Positions 52,341 to 61,878 of a DNA stretch of 64,000 nt are shown piece after piece. Made by a program: the position numbers and the translations under genes. The stretch's first letter is position 1. Every line of letters begins with the position of its first letter. Below the pieces are notes generated by a model, which had not been told where the DNA came from, did not search any database, and saw only the letters and a program-made list of their open reading frames with translations. The stretch comes from Streptomyces sp. NRRL F-5727 (GTDB lineage Bacteria; Actinomycetota; Actinomycetes; Streptomycetales; Streptomycetaceae): assembly GCF_000719555.1 (NCBI RefSeq), contig NZ_JOGX01000008.1:62001-126000 (forward strand), in the 5' to 3' direction.

Positions 52341-53354
52341 ATGGACCTGCTCCTCCTGGCGCTCCACCTCGCCGCCGCAGCCGTGCTCGTCCGGCTGTTC
52401 GTGCTGGCCCGCCACATCCGGGGCGGGGGCGGCGGACCGCTCCACGACGTCTACGAGGCCGCGTTCCTCGGCGGCGGCCCCGGCCGGGTCGCCGACACGG
52501 CGCTCGCCGCCATGCACCTGGACGGCCGGATCGTCATCGGCGGCCCCGGGGTCGTCGCGGTCGTCCACCGGATCGCCCACGACCCGGTGGAGCGGGCCGT
52601 CCTCGACACCCACGCGGCCGCCCCGAGCGGCTCGCTGCGCGGGCTGCGCCTCGGGGTGATGACCCACCCGGCGGTGCAGGAGATCGGGGACGCGCTCGCC
52701 GGGCGGGGACTGGTGACCCTGCCGGGCCCCCGCCGCGCCCTGCGGCGCTGGTGCGTCGGTCTCGTCGTGGGCGCCGTCCTGCTGTTCCCGGTCGGCATCG
52801 CGGCCACCGTCGTCGAGTTCGCGGTGGACGGGCCCACCGTGCCGTTCGTCGTGAAGCTCCTGCCGCTCTTCTTCGTCTGCCTCGTCACCGCCCTGGTCTG
52901 CGGCACCACCTACACCCGGCAGGTCAGCACGGCGGGGCTCGCCGCGCTCGCCGCCTACCGGAGCGCGTACGGCTACGGCGGCGTCAACACCGTCGCCCTC
53001 GGCGGGATCCGGGCGCTGCCCGACCGCGACCTGGGGGAGCGGCTGCGGGACGCGGCCCGGCCCGACGGTTCGTTCCGCGGCGGCCGGAGCCGTACCGGGT
53101 CGTCGTCGCACCACTCCGACACCACCGCCGCCGCGGCCGTCGTCCTGTGGTGCGCGGGGGCGGCCACCGGCGGCGGGGACGGCTGGGGCTCGGACTCCGG
53201 GTCGGGCGGCTCGTCCTGCTCGTCCTCGTCCTGCGGGTCCTCCTCGTCGTGCGGCTCGTCCTCGTCCTCCTGCGGCTCGTCGTCGTCCTCGTGCGGTTCC
53301 TCGTCGTCCTCGTGCGGCGGAGGCGGCTCCTCCTGCGGAGGGGGCGGCGGCTGA
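52341..53354 (+). CDS. TIGR04222-like membrane protein with Ser/Gly/Cys-rich tail
   Basis: A 337-residue protein starting MDLLLLALHLAAAAVLVRLFVL (first helix), a TIGR04222-like core with GGGPLHDVYEAAFLGGGPGRVADTALAAMHLDGRI, two further helices (WCVGLVVGAVLLFPVGIAATVV, VKLLPLFFVCLVTALVCG), then a tail of about 50 residues: a Ser/Gly repeat with cysteines about every seven residues (SSC-GSSSSC-GSSSSSC..., seven in all) and a final GGGG. The tail could be a modification target of the adjacent DUF692 enzyme (inference). ATG 52341 was preferred to the GTG overlapping the previous stop. Confidence 0.82.
   Translation: MDLLLLALHLAAAAVLVRLFVLARHIRGGGGGPLHDVYEAAFLGGGPGRVADTALAAMHLDGRIVIGGPGVVAVVHRIAHDPVERAVLDTHAAAPSGSLRGLRLGVMTHPAVQEIGDALAGRGLVTLPGPRRALRRWCVGLVVGAVLLFPVGIAATVVEFAVDGPTVPFVVKLLPLFFVCLVTALVCGTTYTRQVSTAGLAALAAYRSAYGYGGVNTVALGGIRALPDRDLGERLRDAARPDGSFRGGRSRTGSSSHHSDTTAAAAVVLWCAGAATGGGDGWGSDSGSGGSSCSSSSCGSSSSCGSSSSSCGSSSSSCGSSSSSCGGGGSSCGGGGG
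53209..53352 (+). repeat. Ser/Gly/Cys heptad-like coding repeat
   Basis: A run of TCGTCCTCCTGCGGC-type units (21 bases for G-S5-C) makes up the 3' end of the TIGR04222-like gene. The spacing gives cysteines at nearly regular seven-residue steps. Confidence 0.8.
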
Positions 53355-53399
53355 GCCGTTCGGGTGGCGGGACCGGCGGTCCTGCCGTACAACTCGATC

Positions 53400-54119
53400 A
53401 TGGTCTGGATCCCGCTGCTCCTCGTCACGTGCGTCGTGACCGCCGTCGCCTGCGCCCGGCTCTGCCGGGCCGCGGTCGCCGCCGGCGGGCCCGGCGCCCT
53501 GGCGGCCGGGGAGGGCGAACTCACCCTGGGCGAGGCCGCGTTCCTCGCCGGCGGGCCGGGCCGGGTCACCGATCTGACACTGGTCTCGATGCACCGGGCG
53601 CGGCGGCTGCTGCTCGCGCACACCGGCTGGGCCACGGTCGTCGAGGGCTCCGGCGGCGGGGACGAGCTGGAGCGGGCGGTGCTCGGCGCGATCGGGCCGG
53701 ACGGCCAGGCGCCGGTGCCGCGGCTGCGCCCCGCGGTCGCCGCCGCCGCGTGCGTACGCCGGATCGAGGACGGGCTCGTGGAGCGGGGGCTCGCGGTGCC
53801 GGGGGCGGGCCGGCGGGAGGTCGCGGCCGGGCTGCGGGCGGTGCGCGGGTCCTGGTGGCTGGCGCTGGCGCTCGGGGCGGTGTCCGTGCCGCTGGCGGCG
53901 GAGGCCGAGCGGGCCGCGGCACTCGCCGGGTTCGCGCTGCCGCTGACGGCCTCGGGGCTCTGCTGGGCGATCGGCGGGCATCCGCGCGGCCGGTGGGCCT
54001 CGCACGCCGGTCAGCGGCTGCTCGCCGGGCTGTCGGCGGAGGATCCGCTCACCGCGCTCGCCACCCGGGGGCCGGTGGTGCTCGAACCGGAGCTGCGGGC
54101 CGCGCTGGGCGGGCCCTGA
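53400..54119 (+). CDS. TIGR04222-like membrane protein lacking the Cys tail
   Basis: A 239-residue paralogue of the preceding protein: a first helix (MVWIPLLLVTCVVTAVACARLC), GELTLGEAAFLAGGPGRVTDLTLVSMHRARRLLLAHTGWATVVEG (same motif as the partner) and two more helices (WWLALALGAVSVPLA, AALAGFALPLTASGLCWAI). It ends without a Ser/Gly/Cys tail. Start is uncertain: ATG 53400 has no good ribosome site and GTG 53364 is in frame. Terminator follows at 54134. Confidence 0.8.
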   Translation: MVWIPLLLVTCVVTAVACARLCRAAVAAGGPGALAAGEGELTLGEAAFLAGGPGRVTDLTLVSMHRARRLLLAHTGWATVVEGSGGGDELERAVLGAIGPDGQAPVPRLRPAVAAAACVRRIEDGLVERGLAVPGAGRREVAAGLRAVRGSWWLALALGAVSVPLAAEAERAAALAGFALPLTASGLCWAIGGHPRGRWASHAGQRLLAGLSAEDPLTALATRGPVVLEPELRAALGGP

Positions 54120-54133
54120 GAGGAAGGGACGCC

Positions 54134-54161
54134 GGTGCGGCGCGCTCGCGCGCGCCGCACC
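54134..54161. terminator. terminator after the DUF692/TIGR04222 cluster
   Basis: GGTGCGGCGCG and CGCGCCGCACC form a perfect 11-bp stem with a 6-base loop, 14 bases after the stop; convergent with the chdC gene and thus bidirectional. Confidence 0.65.
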
Positions 54162-54282
54162 CGGTGCCGGACCCGGTGTCGCTGGAGCGGCCGGCCATGG
54201 CGTGGCGGCCGTCTGATCTTCCGGGTCGAGGGGCGGACGCCCCGGCTGGGAGCCGGGGCGCCGCCAGGTCGTGGGGCGGCCG

Positions 54283-54996
54283 TCAGGCCAGGCCCGCCAC
54301 CAGGTCCGCGACGCTCTTGCGGCGGCCGGTGTAGAAGGGGACCTCCTCGCGGACGTGCATCCGCGCCTCGGAGGCGCGCAGGTGGCGCATGAGGTCGACG
54401 ATGCGGTGCAGCTCGTCGGCCTCGAAGGCGAGCAGCCACTCGTAGTCGCCGAGCGAGAAGGAGGCGACCGTGTTGGCCCGGACGTCCGGGAAGCCGCGGG
54501 CCATCTTGCCGTGGTCGGCGAGCATCCGGCGGCGGTCCTCGTCCGGCAGCAGGTACCAGTCGTAGGAGCGGACGAAGGGGTAGACCGAGACGTAGTCGCG
54601 CGGGGTCTCGTCGGCGAGGAACGCCGGGATGTGCGACTTGTTGAACTCGGCCGGGCGGTGCAGCGCCATGTTCGACCAGACCGGCTCCAGGGCGCGGCCC
54701 AGCCTCGTACGGCGGAAGAGGTTGTACGCCGCCTGGAGCTCGTCGCTCGTCTCGGCGTGCCACCAGATCATGACGTCGGCGTCGGCGCGCAGACCGGAGA
54801 GGTCGTACGTGCCGCGGACGGTGATGTCCTTGGCCGCGAGCTGGTCGAACAGCTCCTGGACCTCGTCGGCGTAGCCGGCTCGGTCGGCGGGCAGGACGTC
54901 GCGCAGCTTGAAGACGGACCACAGGGTGTAGCGGATGACCTCGTTGAGGTCCTTCGCCTTCTTACCGGCGTTCGGGATCTTTTCGGGCGCACTCAT
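54283..54996 (-). CDS. chdC: coproheme decarboxylase (HemQ / ChdC)
   Basis: A 237-residue chlorite-dismutase-fold protein. Motifs: [70 protein letters not shown] (contains the catalytic tyrosine region and the proximal-His helix), and [28 protein letters not shown]. It performs the last step of the coproporphyrin-dependent heme pathway. The start ATG 54996 lies 17 bases downstream of the cgoX stop, so the two genes form an operon. Confidence 0.92.
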   Translation of the reverse strand: MSAPEKIPNAGKKAKDLNEVIRYTLWSVFKLRDVLPADRAGYADEVQELFDQLAAKDITVRGTYDLSGLRADADVMIWWHAETSDELQAAYNLFRRTRLGRALEPVWSNMALHRPAEFNKSHIPAFLADETPRDYVSVYPFVRSYDWYLLPDEDRRRMLADHGKMARGFPDVRANTVASFSLGDYEWLLAFEADELHRIVDLMRHLRASEARMHVREEVPFYTGRRKSVADLVAGLA

Positions 54997-55013
54997 ACGC
55001 CTATTCTCGCCCG

Positions 55014-56486
55014 TCACGAGGAGTGCCCCGCACCGGGGTGCCCCGTTTCCGGCGTGGCGATGATCTCGTCCGCGACGGCGTCGGCCGCGCGGTGCGCCGA
55101 GGCGACGCAGGCGGGGATGCCGACGCCGTCGTACGCGGCCCCGGCGAGGCGCAGTCCGGGCAGCCCGGCGAGGGCGGTACGGGCCCGGGCGACGCGGTCC
55201 AGGTGGCCGACCGGGTACTGGGGCAGGCCGTCGGTCCAGCGGGTGACGGTGGTGGCGACGGGGCGGGCGGCGAGCCCGGTGGCGGCGCCGAGGTCCTTGA
55301 GGGAGGCGGCGACCAGGTCCTCGTCGTCCCGGTGCAGCCACGCCTCCTCGCCGTGCCGGCCGACGGAGGTGCGGAGCACGAAGAGCTCGGGGGCGGCCTC
55401 GCCGACCCAGCGCCACTTCTGGCTGGAGAAGGTGGACGCCTTGATGGTGTGGCCGTCGACGGGCGGCACGAGGAAGCCGGAGCCGGGCAGCTCCGGCAGG
55501 TCCGCGCGGCGGAAGGCGAACGTCACCAGGGCCATGGAGGCGTACGCGATCGCGTCGAGGAGCGCGGCCGCCTCGGGGGCGAGGCCGCCGAGGAGGCGGG
55601 CGGCGACGGGCGCGGGGGCGGCGAGGACGACGGCGTCCGCGTCGAGGGTCCGCTCCGGGGTGACGACCCGCCAGCCGGCCCCGGCCTGCAGCAGCCCGGT
55701 CGCGGGGGTGTCGGTGAGGATCGTGCCGCCGGCGGCGCGGACGGCGTCGGCGACCGCGCCGGGGAGGGTGCCGACGCCGCCGTCGAGGCCGGCGAAGACG
55801 GACCCGCCGAGGCCGGTGGCCGCGCCCGCCGCGTCGGCGGGGACGGCGGCGCCGGCGGCCTGGACGGCGCGGACGGCCGCGGTGAGGGTGGGGTGGCGGC
55901 GGGCGGCCTCGAAGAGGGCGGGGACGGCGGCCCGCATCGAGATGCGGTAGGCGTCGCCGGCGTAGACGCCGCCGAGGAGCGGTTCGACGAGCCGGTCGAC
56001 GACCTCGTGACCCATGCGCTCGGCGACGTACGCGCCGATGGCGACGTCGTCGCCCGGCTCGGTGGGCGGCAGCTCCAGGTCCCGGCCGATCCTGCGCAGC
56101 GCCTCCGCGGAGAGGAGGCCGGCGACGGCTCCGGCGTCGCCGGGGACGCCCATGACGTGGCCCTTGGGCATCGGGACGAGACGGCCCCGGGACCAGACGG
56201 AGGCGGTGGTGGTGCCGGGGGCCCGGAGCCGGTCGCCGAGGCCGACCGCCTCGGCGAGGGCGACGGCCTCGGGGCGGCGGGCGAGCAGCGACTCGGCGCC
56301 GAGGTCCACGGGGGCGCCGGCGATCTCCCCGGCGAGGAGCTTGCCGCCCAGCCGGCCGCCGGCCTCCAGGAGGGTGACGCGCGCTCCGGCGGCGAGGAGC
56401 CGGCGGGCGGCGGCGAGGCCGGTGATGCCGCCGCCGACGACGACGGCGTGAGGTCCGGCGTGGGGTCCCGAGGTGTCCGCGTTCAT
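55014..56486 (-). CDS. cgoX: coproporphyrinogen III / protoporphyrinogen oxidase
   Basis: A 490-residue FAD enzyme of the HemY/CgoX group. N-terminal FAD fold [55 protein letters not shown]-terminal [28 protein letters not shown] contacts the flavin. It oxidises coproporphyrinogen III to coproporphyrin III, the substrate chain used with the adjacent chdC gene. ATG 56486, divergent from the DUF4349 lipoprotein gene (136-base spacer). Confidence 0.9.
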   Translation of the reverse strand: MNADTSGPHAGPHAVVVGGGITGLAAARRLLAAGARVTLLEAGGRLGGKLLAGEIAGAPVDLGAESLLARRPEAVALAEAVGLGDRLRAPGTTTASVWSRGRLVPMPKGHVMGVPGDAGAVAGLLSAEALRRIGRDLELPPTEPGDDVAIGAYVAERMGHEVVDRLVEPLLGGVYAGDAYRISMRAAVPALFEAARRHPTLTAAVRAVQAAGAAVPADAAGAATGLGGSVFAGLDGGVGTLPGAVADAVRAAGGTILTDTPATGLLQAGAGWRVVTPERTLDADAVVLAAPAPVAARLLGGLAPEAAALLDAIAYASMALVTFAFRRADLPELPGSGFLVPPVDGHTIKASTFSSQKWRWVGEAAPELFVLRTSVGRHGEEAWLHRDDEDLVAASLKDLGAATGLAARPVATTVTRWTDGLPQYPVGHLDRVARARTALAGLPGLRLAGAAYDGVGIPACVASAHRAADAVADEIIATPETGHPGAGHSS

Positions 56487-56622
56487 GGGACCACTCTCTC
56501 AAATCGCCCGCGCCGCCCCGTTCCGAGGCCGGACCGTGACCGCATCGCTACCGGGGAACGCAAACCCGGGGCGGGTCCCGCACGTCCTAGGAGCATCGGT
56601 TCCGGCGACCCTGGGGGGCTCG

Positions 56623-57729
56623 GTGCACATTTCGGACAGGACGACAAGGACGGCACGGCGCGGCAGAGCGGGGGCGGCGCTGCTGCTCGCCGCCTCGCTG
56701 GCGCTGACGGCGGGCTGCGGCGCGGGCTCCGCGGACTCGGGCGGTGACGCCAAGGGGTCCGCCGCGCAGGGCGAGCTCGACCACAAGGGGGCGGCGGACG
56801 GCACGACGGGCGGCGCCACGGGCGGCGCCACGGGCGGCTCCTCGGGCGCGGAGGCGGACGCGAAGCCGGGCACGGCGAAGCCGGGCGGGTCGCGGGCGCC
56901 CGCCGCACAGCACGTGATCCGTACGGCCTCGCTGTCGGTGGAGGTCGAGCGGGTGGCGGAGACCGCCGACCGGGTGCGGGCCGTGGCGACGGCGGCGGGC
57001 GGCCGGGTGGAGTCGGAGACGACCGAGCGCGTCGACGACGAGTACGACCACTCCACCATGGTGCTGCGAGTGCCGCAGGACCGGTACGACCGGGTCCTCG
57101 CCGAGCTGGCCGGCACCGGGAAGCTGCTGGCCCGCAAGGCGGAGGCGCAGGACGTCACCGACCAGGTGGTGGACGTGGAGAGCCGGATCGCCACCCAGCG
57201 GGCGAGCGTGGCCCGGGTGCGGGCGCTGATGGACCGGGCCGAGCGGCTGACCGACGTGGTCACGCTGGAGGGCGAGCTGAGCCGGCGGCAGGCCGATCTG
57301 GAGGCGCTGCTCGCCCAGCAGGCGTCCCTGAAGGACCGGACCTCGCTGGCGACGATCACGGTGAGCCTGAGCGAGAAGGCGCGGGTCACCGTCGAGGACG
57401 AGCGGACCGACGACAGCCGCCCGGCGGTCGGCGACGCCCTGTCGGGCGGCTGGAACGCGCTGGTCGCCGTGGTCGCCTGGACCCTGGTGGTGCTCGCGGC
57501 GCTCGCGCCGTGGCTGGCGGCCGCACTGGCCGCGTACGCGGTCTGGCGCTGGGGCGTCCGCCCGCGCCGCCGGGCCCGTGCCGCCGCCCCGGCACCCCGG
57601 CCCGCGCCCGTCCCCGCCGCCGTACCGGGGCAGGCGGCGCGGACGAACGCGGCCGGGCTCCCGCTGCCCGACGAGGCGCCCGACGGACAGCCCGCCGGAG
57701 CACCGGACGCGGAGGGCTCCGCGCCGTAG
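56623..57729 (+). CDS. DUF4349 lipoprotein
   Basis: A 368-residue membrane-associated protein. A signal peptide with lipobox LTAGC, then a Gly/Ser/Thr-rich linker (with a 12-bp GGCGGCGCCACG-type repeat at about 56810-56840), a DUF4349 domain (VIRTASLSVEVERVAETADRVRAVATAAGGRVESETTERV, coiled RASVARVRALMDRAERLTDVVTLEGELSRRQADLEALLAQQASLKDRT, LATITVSLSEKA), and a C-terminal membrane helix region (ALVAVVAWTLVVLAALAPWLAAALAAYAVW) with a basic tail. GTG 56623 with GGGGGG upstream. Function unknown. Confidence 0.88.
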   Translation: MHISDRTTRTARRGRAGAALLLAASLALTAGCGAGSADSGGDAKGSAAQGELDHKGAADGTTGGATGGATGGSSGAEADAKPGTAKPGGSRAPAAQHVIRTASLSVEVERVAETADRVRAVATAAGGRVESETTERVDDEYDHSTMVLRVPQDRYDRVLAELAGTGKLLARKAEAQDVTDQVVDVESRIATQRASVARVRALMDRAERLTDVVTLEGELSRRQADLEALLAQQASLKDRTSLATITVSLSEKARVTVEDERTDDSRPAVGDALSGGWNALVAVVAWTLVVLAALAPWLAAALAAYAVWRWGVRPRRRARAAAPAPRPAPVPAAVPGQAARTNAAGLPLPDEAPDGQPAGAPDAEGSAP

Positions 57730-57738
57730 CGTGGGCGC

Positions 57739-59112
57739 ATGAGCGAACGACTGGTGGTCATCGGGGGCGACGCGGCGGGCATGTCCGCCGCGTCGCAGGC
57801 GCGCAGGCTCAAGGGGCCGGACGAGCTGGAGATCACGGCCTTCGAGCGGGGCCGGTTCTCCTCGTACTCGGCCTGCGGCATCCCGTACTGGGTGGGCGGG
57901 GACGTGACCGGGCGCGGGGAGCTGATCGCCCGCTCCCCCGAGGAACACCGGGCGCGCGGGATCGACCTGCGGACCCGGACCGAGGTGACGGAGATCGACC
58001 TCGCCGGACAGCGGGTTCTGGCCAGGGACCTGGCGGCCGGTACGGAGGCGTGGACGGGCTTCGACAAGCTGGTGATCGCGACCGGGGCGCGCCCGGCCCG
58101 GCCGGCGGTGCCGGGGATCGACGCGGCCGGCGTGCACGGGGTGCAGACCCTGGAGGACGGGCAGGCGCTGCTGGACTCGCTCGCCGGGACGGCGGGGCGG
58201 CGGGCGGTGGTCGTCGGCGCCGGGTACATCGGCGTGGAGATGGCCGAGGCGCTGCTGAACCGGGGCTACGAGGTGACGGTCCTCAACCGCGGCGAGCAGC
58301 CGATGGCGACGCTCGACCCGGACATGGGACGCCTTGTGCACCGGGCGATGGACGGGCTCGGGATCCGTACGGTGGGCTCGTCGCCGGTGACGAAGATCCT
58401 CACCGGCGACGACGGCAGGGTCCGGGCGGTGGCGACGGACGCGGACGAGTACCCCGCGGACGTGGTGGTGCTCGGTACCGGCGTGGTGCCGGAGACCTCG
58501 CTGGCGGAGGCGGCGGGGCTGCCGCTCGGCGCGCACGGCGGGCTGCTGACCGACCTGGCGATGCGGGTGCGGGGGCACGGGAACGTGTGGGCGGGCGGTG
58601 ACTGCGTGGAGGTCCTGGACCTGGTGTCGGGGCGGGAGCGGCACGTGCCGCTGGGCACCCACGCCAACAAGCAGGGGCAGGTCATCGGCGCGAACGTGGG
58701 CGGCGACTACGCGACCTTCCCGGGGGTGGTGGGGACGGCGGTGTCGAAGGTCTGCGACCTGGAGATCGCCAGGACCGGGCTGCGGGAGAAGGACGCCCGG
58801 GAGGTGGGGCTGCGGTTCGTGACGGTGACGGTGGAGTCGACGAGCCGGGCCGGGTACTACCCGGGGGCGGCGCCGATGACGGTGAAGATGCTGGCCGAGC
58901 GGCGGACCGGGCGGCTGCTCGGGGTGCAGATCGTGGGCCGGGAGGGGGCGGCGAAGCGGGTGGACGTCGCGGCGGTGGCGCTGACGGCCCGGATGACGGT
59001 GGAGCAGATGACCGCGCTCGACCTGGGGTACGCGCCGCCGTTCTCCCCGGTGTGGGACCCGGTGCTGGTGGCGGCCCGGAAGGCGGTGGCGGCCGTTCGG
59101 GCGGCCGGATGA
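57739..59112 (+). CDS. FAD-dependent pyridine nucleotide-disulfide oxidoreductase (CoA-disulfide-reductase-like)
   Basis: A 457-residue flavoprotein. FAD-binding VVIGGDAAGMSAASQARRL; active cysteine in SSYSACGIPYWVGGDV (as in CoA-disulfide reductase/NADH oxidase); NAD-binding RAVVVGAGYIGVEMAEALLNRGYEVTVL; VWAGGDCVE (FAD ribityl); dimerisation region with EKDAREVGLRFVTV and a C-terminal PPFSPVWDPVLVAARKA containing the conserved Tyr-like GYAPPFSP. Likely NAD(P)H-dependent reduction of a thiol disulfide or oxygen. Its start lies nine bases after the DUF4349 stop. Confidence 0.9.
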   Translation: MSERLVVIGGDAAGMSAASQARRLKGPDELEITAFERGRFSSYSACGIPYWVGGDVTGRGELIARSPEEHRARGIDLRTRTEVTEIDLAGQRVLARDLAAGTEAWTGFDKLVIATGARPARPAVPGIDAAGVHGVQTLEDGQALLDSLAGTAGRRAVVVGAGYIGVEMAEALLNRGYEVTVLNRGEQPMATLDPDMGRLVHRAMDGLGIRTVGSSPVTKILTGDDGRVRAVATDADEYPADVVVLGTGVVPETSLAEAAGLPLGAHGGLLTDLAMRVRGHGNVWAGGDCVEVLDLVSGRERHVPLGTHANKQGQVIGANVGGDYATFPGVVGTAVSKVCDLEIARTGLREKDAREVGLRFVTVTVESTSRAGYYPGAAPMTVKMLAERRTGRLLGVQIVGREGAAKRVDVAAVALTARMTVEQMTALDLGYAPPFSPVWDPVLVAARKAVAAVRAAG

Positions 59113-59178
59113 CCCGAGCGGCAGAGTCACGCGCGGTGACGGGTTGCATGCGATACATCACCGTGCGTGACTCTTCAT

Positions 59179-59676
59179 ATGATCAGACATGCCGCGCGTG
59201 CGCTCTGCGCCGCCTCCCTCGTCATCGCCCCGCTCGCCCTGACCGCCACGCCCGCCCACGCGGCGACGGTCTGCCGCGTCAACGGCGTCCCCGCCTCGGG
59301 CCCGACGGTCAACGGCACCGCCGGGGACGACTTCATCGAGTGCTCCTCGGTGGACCCCGGCCACACCGTGAACGGCCTCGGCGGCCGTGACTACATCGTG
59401 CTGACCGGCCCGACCGCCGGCACCGTCACCGGCGGAGCGGGCCGCGACTACATCACCTCGCGGTCGGACGTCGTGGTCAGCGGCGTCATCGCCGGCAACG
59501 AGGACTCGGACTACCTCGTCGTCGACGGCCTGCTGGCCTCCGGCGGCGCCGTGCGCGGGAACCTCGGCAACGACTACGTCAAGGTCAACGTCAGCGACGG
59601 CACCACCAACGGCGGCGACGGCTTCGACGTCTGCCGGGTGACCACGGGCAACCCGCCGGTCAACTGCGAGTACTGA
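59179..59676 (+). CDS. secreted RTX-like/beta-helical repeat protein
   Basis: A 165-residue exported protein: signal peptide MIRHAARALCAASLVIAPLALTATPAHA followed by repeats such as VNGTAGDDFIEC, VNGLGGRDYIVL, VTGGAGRDYITS, GNEDSDYLVV and GNLGNDYVKV, each with GxxGxD-type Ca-binding loops like hemolysin RTX repeats. Two Cys pairs lie near the ends. ATG 59179 was chosen for its clean signal peptide; GTG 59167 is in frame. Function unknown. Confidence 0.75.
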   Translation: MIRHAARALCAASLVIAPLALTATPAHAATVCRVNGVPASGPTVNGTAGDDFIECSSVDPGHTVNGLGGRDYIVLTGPTAGTVTGGAGRDYITSRSDVVVSGVIAGNEDSDYLVVDGLLASGGAVRGNLGNDYVKVNVSDGTTNGGDGFDVCRVTTGNPPVNCEY

Positions 59677-59694
59677 CCCCACCCGGCACCGCCC

Positions 59695-59727
59695 CGCGGA
59701 CGGCTCGCGCTCAGCGGGCCGTCCGCG
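59695..59727. terminator. hairpin spanning the 3' end of hemE
   Basis: CGCGGACGGC (59695-59704) and GCCGTCCGCG (59718-59727) pair perfectly; the 13-base loop contains the hemE stop. It lies between two convergent genes and can serve both. Confidence 0.5.
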
Positions 59728-60787
59728 TGTGCACGTACTCGACCAGCCGCGTCAGGGCGTCCGGGTCCATCGACGGCATGACGCCGTGACCCAGGTTGAA
59801 GACGTGCCCCTCCAGATCCTTCGCGGCGGCCAGCACCTCGTCGGTCTTGGCCTCGACGACCTCGGTGGCGGCGAAGAGGACGGCCGGGTCGAGGTTGCCC
59901 TGGAGCGCCTTGCCGGGGCCGACGCGGCGGGCGGCCTCGTCGAGCGGGACGCGCCAGTCGACGCCGACGACGTCCGCGCCGGCCTCGCCCATGAGGCCGA
60001 GGAGCTCGCCGGTGCCGACGCCGAAGTGGATGCGGGGGACGCCGTAGCCGGCGACCGCGTCGAAGACCTTGGCGGAGGCCGGGAGGATCGAGCGGCGGTA
60101 GTCGGCGGGGGCGAGGGCGCCGACCCAGGAGTCGAAGAGCTGGATCGCGGAGGCGCCGGCCTCGATCTGCACCCTGAGGAAGGCGGAGGTGATCTCGGCG
60201 AGGCGGTCGAGCAGGTCGGCCCAGAGCTGCGGGTCGCCGTACATGAGCGCCTTGGTGTGCTCGTGGTTGCGGGAGGGGCCGCCCTCGACGAGGTAGCTCG
60301 CGAGGGTGAAGGGCGCGCCGGCGAAACCGATCAGCGGGGTGTCGCCGAGCTCCTCGGTGAGCATGCCGATGGCCTCGGTGACGTATCGGACGTCGTCCGG
60401 GGTGAGGTCGCGCAGCCGGTCGAGGTCGGCGCGGGTGCGGATCGGCTCGGCGACGACGGGGCCCACGCCGGGCTTGATGTCGAGGTCGACGCCGATGGCC
60501 TTGAGCGGGACGACGATGTCGCTGAAGAAGATGGCGGCGTCGACCTTGTGGCGGCGGACCGGCTGGAGCGTGATCTCCTTGACCAGCTCGGGCCGCATGC
60601 AGGACTCCAGCATGGGGATGCCCTCGCGGACCTTCAGGTACTCGGGGAGCGACCGCCCGGCCTGACGCATGAACCAGACGGGGGTGTGGGGCACGGGCTC
60701 ACGCCGGCACGCCTTGAGGAACGCGGAGTCGTACGTCCGCGACTGCTGCTTCGTCTGCTGGCCCGTCGGGCTGTCCATGGCACTCAC
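59711..60787 (-). CDS. hemE: uroporphyrinogen decarboxylase
   Basis: A 358-residue enzyme that decarboxylates uroporphyrinogen III to coproporphyrinogen III. Signatures: [80 protein letters not shown], and [26 protein letters not shown]; all are present. GTG 60787 was chosen because homologues I recall begin (M/V)SA...SPTGQQ; ATG 60778 is an alternative. Its product is the substrate of the CgoX/ChdC pathway encoded at 54283-56486. Confidence 0.93.
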   Translation of the reverse strand: MSAMDSPTGQQTKQQSRTYDSAFLKACRREPVPHTPVWFMRQAGRSLPEYLKVREGIPMLESCMRPELVKEITLQPVRRHKVDAAIFFSDIVVPLKAIGVDLDIKPGVGPVVAEPIRTRADLDRLRDLTPDDVRYVTEAIGMLTEELGDTPLIGFAGAPFTLASYLVEGGPSRNHEHTKALMYGDPQLWADLLDRLAEITSAFLRVQIEAGASAIQLFDSWVGALAPADYRRSILPASAKVFDAVAGYGVPRIHFGVGTGELLGLMGEAGADVVGVDWRVPLDEAARRVGPGKALQGNLDPAVLFAATEVVEAKTDEVLAAAKDLEGHVFNLGHGVMPSMDPDALTRLVEYVHTRTAR

Positions 60788-60877
60788 GCCCAAATCTTCG
60801 CATGTGGCCGGAAGCCGCTCGTGCCGGGCGGGTGTCCCTCCCCGCATGGCGGCCCCGTTCCGCCTACTCTTCCCCGC

Positions 60878-61603
60878 ATGGCTGCGGCTCAGGGACATTT
60901 CTCCGATCATTCCGACGGCATTCGAGGGACGGGCGACAAGGCGGACAGTACGGCGGGGACCCCGGTGCCGACGGCGTTCCGGAGGGCGGTGGACGCCCTC
61001 CGGACGGCGCGGCTGCGGTCCGAGATGGAGATCGAGGCGACCCGCCCGCCGCAGCGGCTCGCGCCGTACGCGTACGCGGTGGAGGCGGCGGTCGTCGACG
61101 GCGAGGAGGACCTCGCGGACGGGCGCCTGGTGCTGCTGCACGACCCGGCGGGCCACGAGGCGTGGAAGGGCACCTTCCGGCTGGTGACGCTGGTGCGGGC
61201 GGAGCTGGAGCCGGAGATGGCGGCGGACCCGCTGCTGCCGGAGGTGTGCTGGTCCTGGCTGACCGGGGCGCTGGAGGCGCGCGGTCTCGCGTACGGGGAG
61301 GCGAGCGGGACCGTGACCATGGCGGGCTCGCACTACTTCGGGGGGCTCGCGGAGCGCCGGCCGGCCACCCAGATCGAGATCCGGGCGTCCTGGACGCCCC
61401 GGGAAGGGCTCGGCGGGGTGCCGGACACCGCGGCGCACCTGGCGGCCTGGTCGGACCTGCTCTGCCAGATCGCGGGCCTGCCGCCGGCCCCGGCCGATCC
61501 GCCGGGGGCGACCGGCCCGACGGGGGCGACGGGTCCGGCGGGGACGGTGTCGGGGGCGGGGGTCGTCTCGCTGCCCCAGCGGCGCGGACCGCAGGGCGCC
61601 TGA
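60878..61603 (+). CDS. DUF3000 protein
   Basis: A 241-residue soluble protein of the actinobacterial DUF3000 family: [105 protein letters not shown]. The C-terminus includes a collagen-like [13 protein letters not shown] segment. Function unknown. Divergent from hemE (90-base gap). A TACTCT eight bases before the ATG suggests a leaderless transcript. Confidence 0.85.
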   Translation: MAAAQGHFSDHSDGIRGTGDKADSTAGTPVPTAFRRAVDALRTARLRSEMEIEATRPPQRLAPYAYAVEAAVVDGEEDLADGRLVLLHDPAGHEAWKGTFRLVTLVRAELEPEMAADPLLPEVCWSWLTGALEARGLAYGEASGTVTMAGSHYFGGLAERRPATQIEIRASWTPREGLGGVPDTAAHLAAWSDLLCQIAGLPPAPADPPGATGPTGATGPAGTVSGAGVVSLPQRRGPQGA

Positions 61604-61625
61604 CCCCGCGGTCCGGACCGGGTGT

Positions 61626-61654
61626 GCGAGGGGCCCTTCGGGGCCCCTTCTCGC
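61626..61654. terminator. terminator after the DUF3000 gene
   Basis: GGGGCCC-TTCG-GGGCCCC: a 7-bp stem with a TTCG tetraloop, extended by a GCGA/TCGC pair after a small bulge, 23 bases after the stop. Confidence 0.6.
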
Positions 61655-61878
61655 GTTCGTACAGGGGTCCCCCGTGGGGGTGAGGGAACGGGGGCCGCTC
61701 GTAGGATGATCGATCGCGCGTCCGAATTGCCCCAATTGTTACTCACTAAATCGTGATCTTTCCCTAAAGGCGGGCGGCCCTGCTGCCGAAGGAGTCATTG
61801 ACCCCTTCAGAGCACGGGTTCGCCCCCGGCTTCTTCCCCGAGCCGGCTCCGTCCCGCACCTTCCCCCCAGGAGGCCGA

